From: an uncultured Rothia sp. | Lineage (GTDB): Bacteria; Actinomycetota; Actinomycetes; Actinomycetales; Micrococcaceae | Length of the DNA stretch: 9,065 bases | Assembly (NCBI RefSeq): GCF_937976295.1 | Contig: NZ_CALJRY010000350.1 | Span: forward strand, 1 to 9,065 | Reading direction: 5' to 3' | Shown: positions 1 to 7,598 of the stretch, in pieces | Position numbering within the stretch: position 1 is the stretch's first letter | Layout of the letters: the number at the start of each line of letters is the position of its first letter | Position numbers and translations under genes: made by a program | Notes under the pieces: model-generated | Seen by the model: only the letters and a program-made list of their open reading frames with translations | What the model was told of the DNA's origin: nothing | Databases searched by the model: none

Positions 1-1
1 A

Positions 2-205
2 TGGCTGTGTTCCTGGGTTCCGGGGTCCCGGCTGGTGCAGGTTTTAGATGCCTCTGGCAGTATTGCGAGCAGCACTACCCCGAATCTCTTCGCGCTCCTG
101 GCGACGGACGCGGCGCTGGCGGTACTCTACGCCGCAATCGGGTTGGGGCTGACGTATCTTGCTGCCCGCCGCATCCGTGCCGGCGCCCGCGCCTCACTAC
201 TATGA
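2..205 (+). CDS. C-terminal end of a probable integral membrane protein (partial, runs off left edge)
   Basis: Frame 2 is open from the left edge to a TGA at 203-205, giving 67 residues with no start codon in the window. The reading is strongly hydrophobic from about residue 27 to 51 (ending ...IGLGLTYLAARRIRAG), which looks like a last membrane helix followed by the positively charged tail typical of bacterial permeases. Codons end mostly in G or C, as in the neighbouring genes. The competing frame-1 reading from an ATG at base 1 gives a Cys/Arg/Pro-rich protein that looks like an off-frame shadow. An ABC-2 type permease subunit is possible because such tails are common there, but no diagnostic motif remains, so only 'membrane protein' is supported. 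Confidence 0.55.
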   Translation, partial: WLCSWVPGSRLVQVLDASGSIASSTTPNLFALLATDAALAVLYAAIGLGLTYLAARRIRAGARASLL

Positions 206-309
206 GGGTGTGAAACCCAAAAAGAACGAACCTTTTAAACGCCCTCTCCCCAGCGCGCTATCCGGGCACAACAACCAACCGGGCGCCGCAACCACGAAAG
301 ACTATTCCT

Positions 310-1527
310 GTGACTACTCCTCCCGCCGCGTACAAGCTAGAGACCCTCGGTTTCGACCCCTCCTGGCAGGGCTCAGCAATCCGCACTGCATTCACCCTCG
401 ACGGCACGCTTGATGATTTCACCCTCGCCCGTGTCAGCGCCGTGCACCGCACCCGCTGCGAGCTGCTGACCTGCGAGCAGGGTGAGCTCATTAAGCTTTC
501 CGCTCCGCTGCGTCCGGTTGAGAACGACTACGGCGAAGAAGAGTACCCCGTCGTCGGCGACTGGGTACTCACCCAGCCCATCCCTGGAACCGGTAGCAAT
601 AGCCAGCCCTCGGAGCACAAACCCCTCGCGATACTGCCCCGGCGAAGCTACCTCACCCGACCCAGCGCCACCCGAGAATCCGCGGATCAGCCTGTCGCCG
701 CCAACGTGGATATGCTCTGCATCGTTGAGCCCTGCTTCCCCGAGCCGTCCATTGGGCGAATTGAACGCTACACCGCCCTAGCGCACGCTTCCGGGGTGCA
801 GGTCGCGCTGATTCTCACCAAGGGTGACCTGGTAACGGCCGAACAGCTCACCAACTACAGGGATTCCCTCGCAGGTGGTGTGGATGCGGTACTCGCCGTC
901 TGCACGGACAACGGCTACGACCCTGCCCCGGTGGCGGAGCTTGTCGCCGGACGCACCGCCGCGTTCCTGGGCCGTAGCGGCGCAGGAAAATCCACCCTGG
1001 TCAACGCCCTGCTCAACCCCGGAGTTGACCCCCGCGAAGACAGCGCAGAGAACCGGGTACAAGCCACCTCCTCGGTTCGCGATGCTGACGGCAAGGGACG
1101 CCACACCACCACCAGCCGCCAAATGATCGTTCTGCCCGGTACAGAAGACTCCAGCACAGAAGACTCCCGTGCAGATTCCTCAGCTGGCACGGTGCTGATT
1201 GACACCCCGGGCGTGCGAGCCCTCGCCGCCACAAGCGATAGCGCAGCGATTGACGAAACCTTCGACGACGTCTCCAGCTATGCCGCCGCCTGCCGGTACA
1301 GCGACTGCTCCCACGGCTCCGAACCCGGATGCGCGGTGCAACAGGCTCTCGCTGACGGTGCCCTCGACCCCGAACGCTTCGAACGCTACCGCAGGATGAT
1401 GGCAGAATCCGCGCGCCTGCGCCTGCGGTCTCAGGAGCGCGAATACCGGCAGAGTAACCGTGCCTTCACGAAGGCGAATAAGGCGGGTCGCCGCACCCTC
1501 ATGTCCATTAAGGGGCGCGCCAACTAG
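310..1527 (+). CDS. rsgA: RsgA, circularly permuted ribosome small-subunit-dependent GTPase
   Basis: 405 residues. RsgA binds the maturing 30S subunit and uses GTP hydrolysis to check late assembly near the decoding centre; it is cytoplasmic. The GTPase motifs occur in the permuted order typical of this family: G4 (TKGD, 170-173), G1/P-loop (GRSGAGKST, 221-229), G2 (RHTTT, 264-268), G3 (DTPG, 298-301). The C-terminal zinc site is complete, with Cys328, Cys333, His335 and Cys341 at the usual 5-2-6 spacing. An N-terminal OB-like domain (about 35-110) precedes the GTPase domain. The start is GTG at 310, the only start codon after the in-frame stop at 211-213; only a weak GAAAG-type ribosome site precedes it. 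The G2-G3 loop is about 15 residues longer than I would expect and contains a small tandem repeat (see findings). Confidence 0.95.
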   Translation: MTTPPAAYKLETLGFDPSWQGSAIRTAFTLDGTLDDFTLARVSAVHRTRCELLTCEQGELIKLSAPLRPVENDYGEEEYPVVGDWVLTQPIPGTGSNSQPSEHKPLAILPRRSYLTRPSATRESADQPVAANVDMLCIVEPCFPEPSIGRIERYTALAHASGVQVALILTKGDLVTAEQLTNYRDSLAGGVDAVLAVCTDNGYDPAPVAELVAGRTAAFLGRSGAGKSTLVNALLNPGVDPREDSAENRVQATSSVRDADGKGRHTTTSRQMIVLPGTEDSSTEDSRADSSAGTVLIDTPGVRALAATSDSAAIDETFDDVSSYAAACRYSDCSHGSEPGCAVQQALADGALDPERFERYRRMMAESARLRLRSQEREYRQSNRAFTKANKAGRRTLMSIKGRAN

Positions 1528-1757
1528 CCGCTGAACGCACATGTCCCGGCGAGGCTCCAGTGCAGAAGGCTCCGGCGAGGCTTCCACAAGCTGAGCCGGG
1601 CAATCCAGCACAGACGGCAATACAGTAGCCTGCCTCACTCTTCGATACACTAGAACTAGGCGTGCCCACACTCCCCCGCGCACCCTTACCGCCACCCCGG
1701 CGGCACAGGAACGCGGGCGCAGGCGGCACACACCATTCACAAACCCATAACTCAATG

Positions 1758-1767
1758 AAAGAGGTGG
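1758..1767 (+). promoter_or_regulatory. Ribosome binding site of the S9 peptidase gene
   Basis: AAAGAGGTGG ends 4 bases before the ATG at 1772, and its GAGG core sits about 7 bases before it. This is a good Shine-Dalgarno match and fixes the start. The longer upstream in-frame reading is not needed. Confidence 0.7.
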
Positions 1768-1771
1768 CAGC

Positions 1772-3949
1772 ATGGCTGAACAGAACCTCACCCCGCCCGT
1801 ACCGAAGAAGGTCGAGCACCGCCGCGAACACCACGGCGACGTCTTCATCGACCCCTACGAATGGCTCCGCGACAAGGAAAGCGAAGAGGTCCTCAACTAC
1901 CTCAAGGCAGAAGCCGAATACACCGAAGCTGTCACCGCAGACCAGCAGCCCCTCCGCGAATCCATCTTCAACGAAATCAAGGACCGCACCCTGCTGTCGG
2001 ATCTGACCGTCCCGAACCGTATCGGTGACTGGTGGTACTACAGCCGCATGGTGCCCGGCGGCCAGTACCCCGTCTTCTACCGCTACCCCGCCCTGCACGA
2101 AGGCGACGAGGTGGTGCGCTACACCCCGCCGACCGTCACCCCCGGCGAAGTACTCGAGGGTGAAGTCGTTATCCTCGACTGCAACGAATACGCCAAGGAC
2201 ATGGAGTTCTTCTCCCTCGGCAGCTTCCAGCCTGCACGTAACGGCAAGCTGCTGAGCATCTCCGTGGACGAGAAGGGCGACGAACGCTACGAGCAGCGCT
2301 TCCTCAACATGGAAACCGGTTCCTTCCTCGAAGACACCATCCCCAACATTGCGGCGGGTTCCTTCTTCATCAACCACGCCGAGCAGCTCATCTACCTCGT
2401 CCCCGACGAGTCGTGGCGCCCCTGGCGTGTCTACGTGCACGACGTCGGACAGGACACCGAAGACCACCTGATCTACGAGGAGCCGGACAACACCATGTGG
2501 CTCGGCGCCGCCATGAGCTCCGACCGTTCCTCCGTGGTCATTACCAGCTCGAATTCCGAGTACACGGAGGTGCGCCTCATCCCCACCCGCGAACCCAAGG
2601 GCGAGCCGACCCTGCTCATCCCCAAGAGCGCGGGCATCGAATACTACGCCGAGCCGCTCAACATTGCCGGCGAGCAGCACCTGCTGATTCAGCACGACTA
2701 CAATGCGCTGAATTCCGAACTGGTCCTCGCAGACATGCCGCGCGAAGGTGAAAGCCTCGACGAGTACGCGCAGCGTTGGGTGCCGGTCATCCGCCACAGC
2801 GAGCACGTGCGATTGGAGGGCTTCACCTTCACCGCAACGCACCTGGTCGTCACCGCCCGCGCAGACACCACCACCCGCATCTTCCTCGCACCGCGTGAGC
2901 AGCTGCCCATCCAGTGGCGCCGCCGCCGCCCCGCCGGCGTGACCTTCATGGAACCTGCCGGCTTCGACGAGGAACTGTACACCGCCTCCGTGCTGCGTGC
3001 GGAGAACTACTCCCCCGTGCTGCGCATCGCCTACACCTCGTTCCTGACTCCGCGCCGCGTCTACGATTACTTCCCCATGTCGCAGACCCTGCTGCTGCGT
3101 CGTGAAACCCCGGTGCTCGGCGGCTACAACCGCGAGGACTACCGTGCCTACCGCGACTGGGCACCGGCGGCGGACGGCACGCTCATCCCGATCTCGGTGA
3201 TTCACCGCGCTGACCTGGATATGAGCGTCGGCCACCCGGTCATCCAGTACGGTTACGGCTCGTACGAGTCGTCCATGGACCCGATGTTCTCCATCCCGAT
3301 GCTGTCGATTCTGGACCGCGGCGTCATCTACGTCATCGCGCATATTCGCGGCGGCGGCGAGATGGGCCGCTCCTGGTACCAGAACGGCAAGAAGCTCGCG
3401 AAGAAGAACACCTTCACCGACTTCGTGGACGTCACCAGCTACATTGCGGCAAAGCCGTGGGCTGATGAGGCGCGTATCGGCTGCTACGGCGGTAGCGCCG
3501 GCGGTCTGCTCATGGGTGCTGTGCTGAACCTCGCCCCCGAAAAGTACGCCGCCTGCCTGGCAGCCGTACCGTTCGTGGATGCGCTGACCACCATCCTCGA
3601 CCCGGAGCTGCCGCTGTCGGCGATGGAGTGGGAAGAGTGGGGCAACCCGATTGAGGACCCGGAAGTGTACGCCTACATGAAGTCGTACACCCCGTACGAG
3701 AACATCCGCCCGGTCCGCTACCCGGCGATTGCTGCGGTGACGAGCCTGCACGACACCCGCGTGCTCTACGTGGAGCCTGCGAAGTGGATTGCGGCGCTGC
3801 GTGAGCAGATTGACCCGTCGTCGCCGGTGCCGCTGCTGAAGATTGATATGTCGGGCGGTCACGGTGGTGGTTCGGGCCGGTATACGCGTTGGCGTGAGAT
3901 CGCGTGGGATTACGCATTCCTTATGAGCAACCTCGGCGTTACTGAGTAG
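1772..3949 (+). CDS. ptrB: Prolyl oligopeptidase family (S9A) serine peptidase, oligopeptidase B type
   Basis: 725 residues, close to the usual length of oligopeptidase B, an enzyme that cuts short peptides after Arg or Lys; with no signal peptide it should act in the cytoplasm. Residues 1 to about 75 plus the C-terminal 300 form the alpha/beta hydrolase; the middle (about 80-400) is the seven-bladed propeller that excludes folded proteins. The catalytic triad is visible: Ser575 in GGSAGG, Asp661 in HDTRV, His697 in GGHGG. The oxyanion region RGGGEMGRSWYQNGK (526-540) is characteristic. The EWEEWGNP segment (619-626) matches the acidic S1 pocket that gives oligopeptidase B its basic-residue preference, which separates it from true prolyl oligopeptidase. 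The gene appears monocistronic: 244 bases separate it from rsgA. A weak -10-like TACACT sits at 1646-1651 without a good -35, so I do not call a promoter. The terminator at 3978-4026 follows. Confidence 0.93.
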   Translation: MAEQNLTPPVPKKVEHRREHHGDVFIDPYEWLRDKESEEVLNYLKAEAEYTEAVTADQQPLRESIFNEIKDRTLLSDLTVPNRIGDWWYYSRMVPGGQYPVFYRYPALHEGDEVVRYTPPTVTPGEVLEGEVVILDCNEYAKDMEFFSLGSFQPARNGKLLSISVDEKGDERYEQRFLNMETGSFLEDTIPNIAAGSFFINHAEQLIYLVPDESWRPWRVYVHDVGQDTEDHLIYEEPDNTMWLGAAMSSDRSSVVITSSNSEYTEVRLIPTREPKGEPTLLIPKSAGIEYYAEPLNIAGEQHLLIQHDYNALNSELVLADMPREGESLDEYAQRWVPVIRHSEHVRLEGFTFTATHLVVTARADTTTRIFLAPREQLPIQWRRRRPAGVTFMEPAGFDEELYTASVLRAENYSPVLRIAYTSFLTPRRVYDYFPMSQTLLLRRETPVLGGYNREDYRAYRDWAPAADGTLIPISVIHRADLDMSVGHPVIQYGYGSYESSMDPMFSIPMLSILDRGVIYVIAHIRGGGEMGRSWYQNGKKLAKKNTFTDFVDVTSYIAAKPWADEARIGCYGGSAGGLLMGAVLNLAPEKYAACLAAVPFVDALTTILDPELPLSAMEWEEWGNPIEDPEVYAYMKSYTPYENIRPVRYPAIAAVTSLHDTRVLYVEPAKWIAALREQIDPSSPVPLLKIDMSGGHGGGSGRYTRWREIAWDYAFLMSNLGVTE

Positions 3950-3977
3950 ACTAAGGCACGCCAACCGCGTATTAAAT

Positions 3978-4026
3978 AGAACGCTCCGTCTGTATCTGAG
4001 TGATACGGACGGAGCGTTCTTCGTTT
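3978..4026 (+). terminator. Strong intrinsic terminator, probably shared by convergent genes
   Basis: An 18-bp stem with one G-U pair (arms 3978-3995 and 4003-4020) encloses a 7-base loop. T-rich sequence (TTCTTCGTTT, 4017-4026) follows on the plus strand. It starts 29 bases after the peptidase stop. On the minus strand the same stem is followed by an A+T-rich stretch (reverse complement of 3971-3977), so it may also stop transcription arriving from the convergent ABC transporter gene. Confidence 0.9.
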
Positions 4027-4043
4027 ATGTAGGTTGCTCTGTT

Positions 4044-4101
4044 CGAGGGACGGTGCTCGTCCTCGTTCCTACAGGGAACCCGCCCTCGCTCCGCTTCGGG
4101 C
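4044..4101. repeat. Cluster of small intergenic hairpins, possible dispersed repeat unit
   Basis: Between the terminator and the end of the convergent ABC gene there is no gene. Three adjacent inverted repeats are visible: 4044-4052 with 4058-4065 (CGAGGGACG / CGTCCTCG, one bulge), 4065-4069 with 4075-4079 (GTTCC / GGAAC), and 4082-4085 with 4098-4101 (GCCC / GGGC). Parts of this stretch resemble the right edge of the window (9031-9065). That suggests a genome-wide intergenic repeat, but two imperfect copies seen by eye are weak evidence. Confidence 0.35.
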
Positions 4102-4153
4102 ACCCTGATGTCACATTCGGACGACACAGCCCCTCAACACCTACTCAACGCGA

Positions 4154-6202
4154 CTAGCCTGCCGCCAGGGTCTGTGCCGGATCAATACGCGAAGCCTTCG
4201 CCGCCGGGTACAGACCAGCCAACACACCAACCAGCGCACCAGCACCGAGACCCAGCAGAATAGTGTCGGCACTAATAATCGGCGTCCAACGGTTCATCAA
4301 AGACACAATCGAGATGCCGTTAACCGCCAGCACAATACCAGCCACAGCGCCCAGGATGCCGGTCAGCAGCGCTTCCGCCGAGAACTGCAGCAGAATACCC
4401 GAAGGGCGCATACCAATAGCCAGACGCAAACCAACCTCACGGCGACGCTCCATCACCGCAACCAGGAACGTGTTCATAATGCCCATCGCGCCAATCACGA
4501 GGGTAATAACGCTCATGGCTAGAAGCATGGTGCGTTGCTGCTGGTCGACTGCCTCACGAAGAGTTTTCGGCTCCGGCGGAATGCTCACGCTATACAGGGT
4601 GGGACGTTCCGGCGAGAGCGCGTACGGTGCTTCCTCCGCAATCTGGTTTGCGGCACCGGCAACAGTACTCACCACAATCTGAGTGGAACGCTTACCCGTC
4701 TGTGCCGCCGCGGCACCGCCACCGGCAGCGGGCTGTGCTTCTTCAGCATCGGCACCGGGCTTCGCTCCAAGAGGCAAGTAGACCGAACCGTACGACAAAG
4801 TCAGCGAGGGGTTCTCCCGCACCACACCGATGACGGTGTACGGCTCATCGCGAATATAGACCGTAACTCCGGGGCTGTAGGGTAGCGCGAGCTGACGCAT
4901 CACGCTTTCACTGAGCACCACAACCTTATCGTTCCGCTCCACGTGCCCCTCATCGAAGGTGCGACCCCACACCAGCTCGTGACCCTGCACGCTAAAGATG
5001 CTGGGGGTTGCCGCAAGGACGGCAGCCGTCACGTTAGCGCCGCGCTCGCCAAAATTGTCTGGGCCGCGCTGAACATCGGCGGATTCATACAGCTGATCCA
5101 CCAGCGCGGTACCGGTCACTCCGTTCAGTTGGCTAACACGCCGGTAGTTCTCACTTGCCGCCAGGCTCAATAGTTCAGCCCGGCTCATGGGCTCAGTTCG
5201 GGTCGAGCTTACCGTCAGGTACTTAGCCCTAAAAATGTCGAAGCTGTCAGCCAGCTGCCCAGAAATGGTGGCGGTCAGACCAACGGTCAGCACGAGCGAG
5301 GCGATACCCAGAACCACGCCAAGCATGGTGAAGATATTACGCCTCACCCGGTGGACGGTAGCGTCCCAGGCTTCCTTGAGGGACGCGAGTGCCCAGGGCG
5401 CACGACCACGCCCCTGCGGCTTAGATGCTTGTCCCTCAGCAAAGCTAAGCTGATTCAGAGACGCTCGAACGGTCGTTTCTTCCTGACTCGGTGCCTTCTG
5501 CTCGATGAGCTGCCCCTCGTGCATGCGTAGCACCCGGTCGCAGTGCTCCGCCACGAGCGGGTCGTGGGTAATCACGATCGTGCTTTGCTGCTCCCCTGTA
5601 CATTCACGGAGCAGGTCAATCACTTCGCGGGTGAGCTCTTCATCCAGCGAGCCGGTCGGCTCGTCACAGAGCAGCAAGGCGGGTTCTCCAATGAGCGCAC
5701 GAGCAATAGCCACACGCTGTTTTTCGCCGCCGGAGAGAGTGGTGATGGGTGCATCCGTGCGGTGGCTCAACCCCAGCAGGGCGAGAGTATCTTCAACACG
5801 TTGCGTTCGTTCCGCTTTGGGAACACCACGGTAGATGAGCGGTAGCTCAACGTTGCGGTACACGTTCTTATGTTCGATGAGGTGGAACGCCTGGAAGACG
5901 AAACCGATGCTGTCTAGGCGCGCTTCAGCTCGCTGTGCCGCGTTGAAGGTTGCGGTGTCTGTACCGTCCAGCAGGTAGCTGCCGGAAGCGGGCGTGCTGA
6001 GCAGGCCGAGGATGTTCAGCAGGGTTGATTTGCCGCTGCCGGACGGTCCCAGGATGGCGACGACTTCTCCGTAGCGGACTTTCAGGTCAATATTTTTGAG
6101 CACGTCAATTCGAGTGTCACCCTGCATAAAGTGCTGGGACACTCCCTGAATATCGACGCTATAGGCTGGTGGGTGCGCGTGAGCGGCGCGGGAGTCAGTC
6201 AT
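4154..6202 (-). CDS. MacB-type ABC transporter, ATPase and permease fused
   Basis: 682 residues. The N-terminal ATPase (about 15-240) has Walker A GPSGSGKST (52-60), Q-loop Gln104, signature LSGGE (156-160), Walker B LLLCDEP (176-182) and H-loop His213. Membrane helix 1 is at about 290-316. A large extracytoplasmic domain (about 317-555) follows, then three helices (about 560-585, 607-636, 644-670), the FtsX/MacB permease layout. Known MacB proteins are mechanotransmitters that use ATP in the cytoplasm to move a periplasmic or extracellular domain and work with an adaptor; no substrate can be read from the sequence. Residues 482-503 are an Ala/Gly-rich linker. The ATG at 6202 has AGGGAG (6208-6213) 5 bases upstream, overlapping the stop codon of the adaptor gene 9 bases away, so translation is very likely coupled. 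A YknYZ-like role is the main analogy, but here the two subunits are fused. Confidence 0.92.
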   Translation of the reverse strand: MTDSRAAHAHPPAYSVDIQGVSQHFMQGDTRIDVLKNIDLKVRYGEVVAILGPSGSGKSTLLNILGLLSTPASGSYLLDGTDTATFNAAQRAEARLDSIGFVFQAFHLIEHKNVYRNVELPLIYRGVPKAERTQRVEDTLALLGLSHRTDAPITTLSGGEKQRVAIARALIGEPALLLCDEPTGSLDEELTREVIDLLRECTGEQQSTIVITHDPLVAEHCDRVLRMHEGQLIEQKAPSQEETTVRASLNQLSFAEGQASKPQGRGRAPWALASLKEAWDATVHRVRRNIFTMLGVVLGIASLVLTVGLTATISGQLADSFDIFRAKYLTVSSTRTEPMSRAELLSLAASENYRRVSQLNGVTGTALVDQLYESADVQRGPDNFGERGANVTAAVLAATPSIFSVQGHELVWGRTFDEGHVERNDKVVVLSESVMRQLALPYSPGVTVYIRDEPYTVIGVVRENPSLTLSYGSVYLPLGAKPGADAEEAQPAAGGGAAAAQTGKRSTQIVVSTVAGAANQIAEEAPYALSPERPTLYSVSIPPEPKTLREAVDQQQRTMLLAMSVITLVIGAMGIMNTFLVAVMERRREVGLRLAIGMRPSGILLQFSAEALLTGILGAVAGIVLAVNGISIVSLMNRWTPIISADTILLGLGAGALVGVLAGLYPAAKASRIDPAQTLAAG

Positions 6203-6211
6203 GGCTACTCC

Positions 6212-7402
6212 CTACTTTTTCTCGCGCATGATTTTGACGCTGTCACCTTCGTGCAGGTCACCGGTGACGGCGTTCTTGCCGTTGGCGTTGCTGATGACGG
6301 TAACGGTTACCTCGCGTTCTTCACGTGCCTTCGATCCGTTGGAGCTTTCGGGGCCGAGCACGATGACTCGGGTCTGTCCGTCACGGGTGTAGAGCGCCGA
6401 TGAGGGCACGACCAGATGCGCTTCGGGGGTTTCTTCGAGGGTGAGTTCCGCATTGACGGCGCCTCGGAGGCTGTCCGCCTTATCCCCTACGTCGAGGGTG
6501 AGGATGCGTTCCCCTTCCGTGCTTCCTGCCGCACCGGCTGCGCCGTTGAGATTGGAGCCAGCCGCGCCTTCTGCGCCATTGGCCTGGCGACCGGCCTGGC
6601 TGTTGCCTGCGGCACCGGCGGCTTCGGAGGTGTTCTTGTAACCGAGGGTTGCAATGTACTCAGTATCACCGAGGGAGGGCACGGTTACCTTCTGGCCGCT
6701 ACGGGCTTCGGGGGTGAGCCTGCCGGTGGTTCCGGTGCAGCTGAGGGTCTTGCTACCTTCTGCAATGGTGGCTACGGGGCCGTCTGCGATGGCGCCGGTT
6801 GCGCGGGGGTTGCCGGTGACGAGCCCGGCACGGTTGATGATGAGGAAGTAGCGGGCGGGAATGGGCTGGTCAGTTTTCACGTGCGCGTAGCCGAGGCTGT
6901 CGAGGAGGTTGTTGAGAGCCTCGTAGGTGTCTTCGGTGATGCGCGCGGGCTGCGGGCCCTGACGTCCCATGGCGGTCAGTGCCTCGTTGAGGAGTGCGGC
7001 GTCGGGGCCGCTGTCGTCGAGTTTGAGGTCGCGGTAGAGCGCGAAGCCGCCGGTGAGGGTGATAAGAGGTTCACCGTTGACTTCCGCGATGAGGGTACCG
7101 TTGCCGACGGTGTCACCGTGTTTGATGGTGATTGCGGTGTACTGTCCTTCGCCGCTGTAGCGTAGCGGGGTTGAGGTGGCGTAGTTCGCGGTGCAGGTCA
7201 GGGGCACGGTGGTGCGCAGTTTCTCGCGGGTGACCGTGGCGGTGATGGTGGAGGGGTCCGGGGGTGCCGCTTCCGCATCTTTTTGGGCAGTGGTTTTGAT
7301 GTTTTGGGCGCTGATGAGCGTACCCACGGTGATGATGAGAAGCAGGGCGATAATGCCGTAGAGCCAGAGCGTTTTCTTCTGACGGTTGGGGGTGGCGCTC
7401 AT
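6212..7402 (-). CDS. Membrane-anchored adaptor (HlyD/RND-adaptor type) with peptidoglycan-binding-like segment
   Basis: 396 residues. An uncleaved N-terminal membrane anchor (about 12-32) leads to an extracellular body. Residues 85-120 (GEGQYTAITIKHGDTV... then EVNGEPLITLTG) look like a lipoyl/barrel-sandwich half. Residues 121-172 (LYRDLKLDDSGPDAALLNEAL, later ITEDTYEALNNLLDSLGY) resemble a PG_binding_1 helical unit, placed where classical adaptors carry the coiled-coil hairpin. The second half ends in the VVPSSALYT (331-339) and GDLHEGDSVKI (381-391) pattern typical of HlyD-family C-termini. Only two cysteines occur (70 and 222), possibly a disulfide. Residues 257-297 form an Ala/Gly/Asn-rich low-complexity insert. 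The ATG at 7402 has AGAAGGG (7408-7414) 5 bases upstream. It should partner the MacB-type protein encoded immediately downstream, linking it to the cell wall or to a substrate; no outer-membrane channel is expected. Confidence 0.85.
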   Translation of the reverse strand: MSATPNRQKKTLWLYGIIALLLIITVGTLISAQNIKTTAQKDAEAAPPDPSTITATVTREKLRTTVPLTCTANYATSTPLRYSGEGQYTAITIKHGDTVGNGTLIAEVNGEPLITLTGGFALYRDLKLDDSGPDAALLNEALTAMGRQGPQPARITEDTYEALNNLLDSLGYAHVKTDQPIPARYFLIINRAGLVTGNPRATGAIADGPVATIAEGSKTLSCTGTTGRLTPEARSGQKVTVPSLGDTEYIATLGYKNTSEAAGAAGNSQAGRQANGAEGAAGSNLNGAAGAAGSTEGERILTLDVGDKADSLRGAVNAELTLEETPEAHLVVPSSALYTRDGQTRVIVLGPESSNGSKAREEREVTVTVISNANGKNAVTGDLHEGDSVKIMREKK

Positions 7403-7407
7403 GGTGT

Positions 7408-7414
7408 CCCTTCT
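7408..7414 (-). promoter_or_regulatory. Ribosome binding site of the adaptor gene
   Basis: AGAAGGG on the minus strand ends 5 bases before the ATG at 7402. It is a strong site and supports this start over later methionines. Confidence 0.65.
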
Positions 7415-7445
7415 TTGGGTGCGCGTACGGGAACGATATTGTCTG

Positions 7446-7484
7446 TGCCGTTTGGGCTTAGGCGGCGATGCCGTTTGGGGTTAG
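7446..7484 (-). promoter_or_regulatory. Pair of 16-bp direct repeats upstream of the adaptor-MacB operon, candidate activator site
   Basis: On the minus strand CTAACCCCAAACGGCA (7484 to 7469) is repeated as CTAAGCCCAAACGGCA (7461 to 7446), with one mismatch in 16. The repeats start 23 bases apart, near two helical turns. The nearer copy lies where the -35 box would be for a -10-like TATCGT at 7438-7433, and the -35 itself is very poor (CTAAGC). A weak promoter with direct repeats reaching into the -35 is the usual layout for response regulators of the OmpR/PhoB type. No regulator gene lies in the window, so the binding protein is unknown. Confidence 0.45.
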
Positions 7485-7485
7485 T

Positions 7486-7519
7486 TTGTGCCCGGCACGG
7501 GGATACGTGCCGGGCACAA
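7486..7519 (-). terminator. Perfect 13-bp hairpin after the lipoprotein gene, probable U-poor terminator
   Basis: Arms 7486-7498 and 7507-7519 are perfectly complementary (TTGTGCCCGGCAC / GTGCCGGGCACAA) around an 8-base loop. It lies 80 bases beyond the lipoprotein stop and before the adaptor start. No T-run follows on the minus strand, so it is either a U-poor terminator, as is common in actinobacteria, or a partial terminator or RNA processing stop between the two gene pairs. Confidence 0.5.
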
Positions 7520-7598
7520 TACGCTGTGACGAGGTGTAGCTGTTGTAGCTACTCTATACGCCTGTTCGTGGTTAGTCCGGTCTGATTAGTCCGGAGGA

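Noticed and set aside
1..213. Frame-1 reading starting with ATG at base 1
   Set aside because: Rich in Cys, Arg and Pro with no domain. The frame-2 reading over the same bases has a clear membrane helix and normal codon use.
1508..3964. Very long open frame on the minus strand (818 codons), longer than the peptidase gene it opposes
   Set aside because: It is fully antisense to a gene with an intact catalytic triad. High G+C with C/G-ending codons keeps the opposite frame free of stops. The translation is His/Val/Arg-rich with no recognisable domain.
6416..7165. 249-codon plus-strand frame opposite the adaptor gene
   Set aside because: Antisense shadow: Gly/Val/Ala-rich, no ribosome site and no recognisable motif, while the opposite strand encodes a recognisable adaptor.
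7572..7594. TTAGTCCGG repeated with a 14-base period just after the lipoprotein stop
   Set aside because: Short, at the 3' end of a gene, and not tied to a promoter or hairpin; likely chance or slippage.
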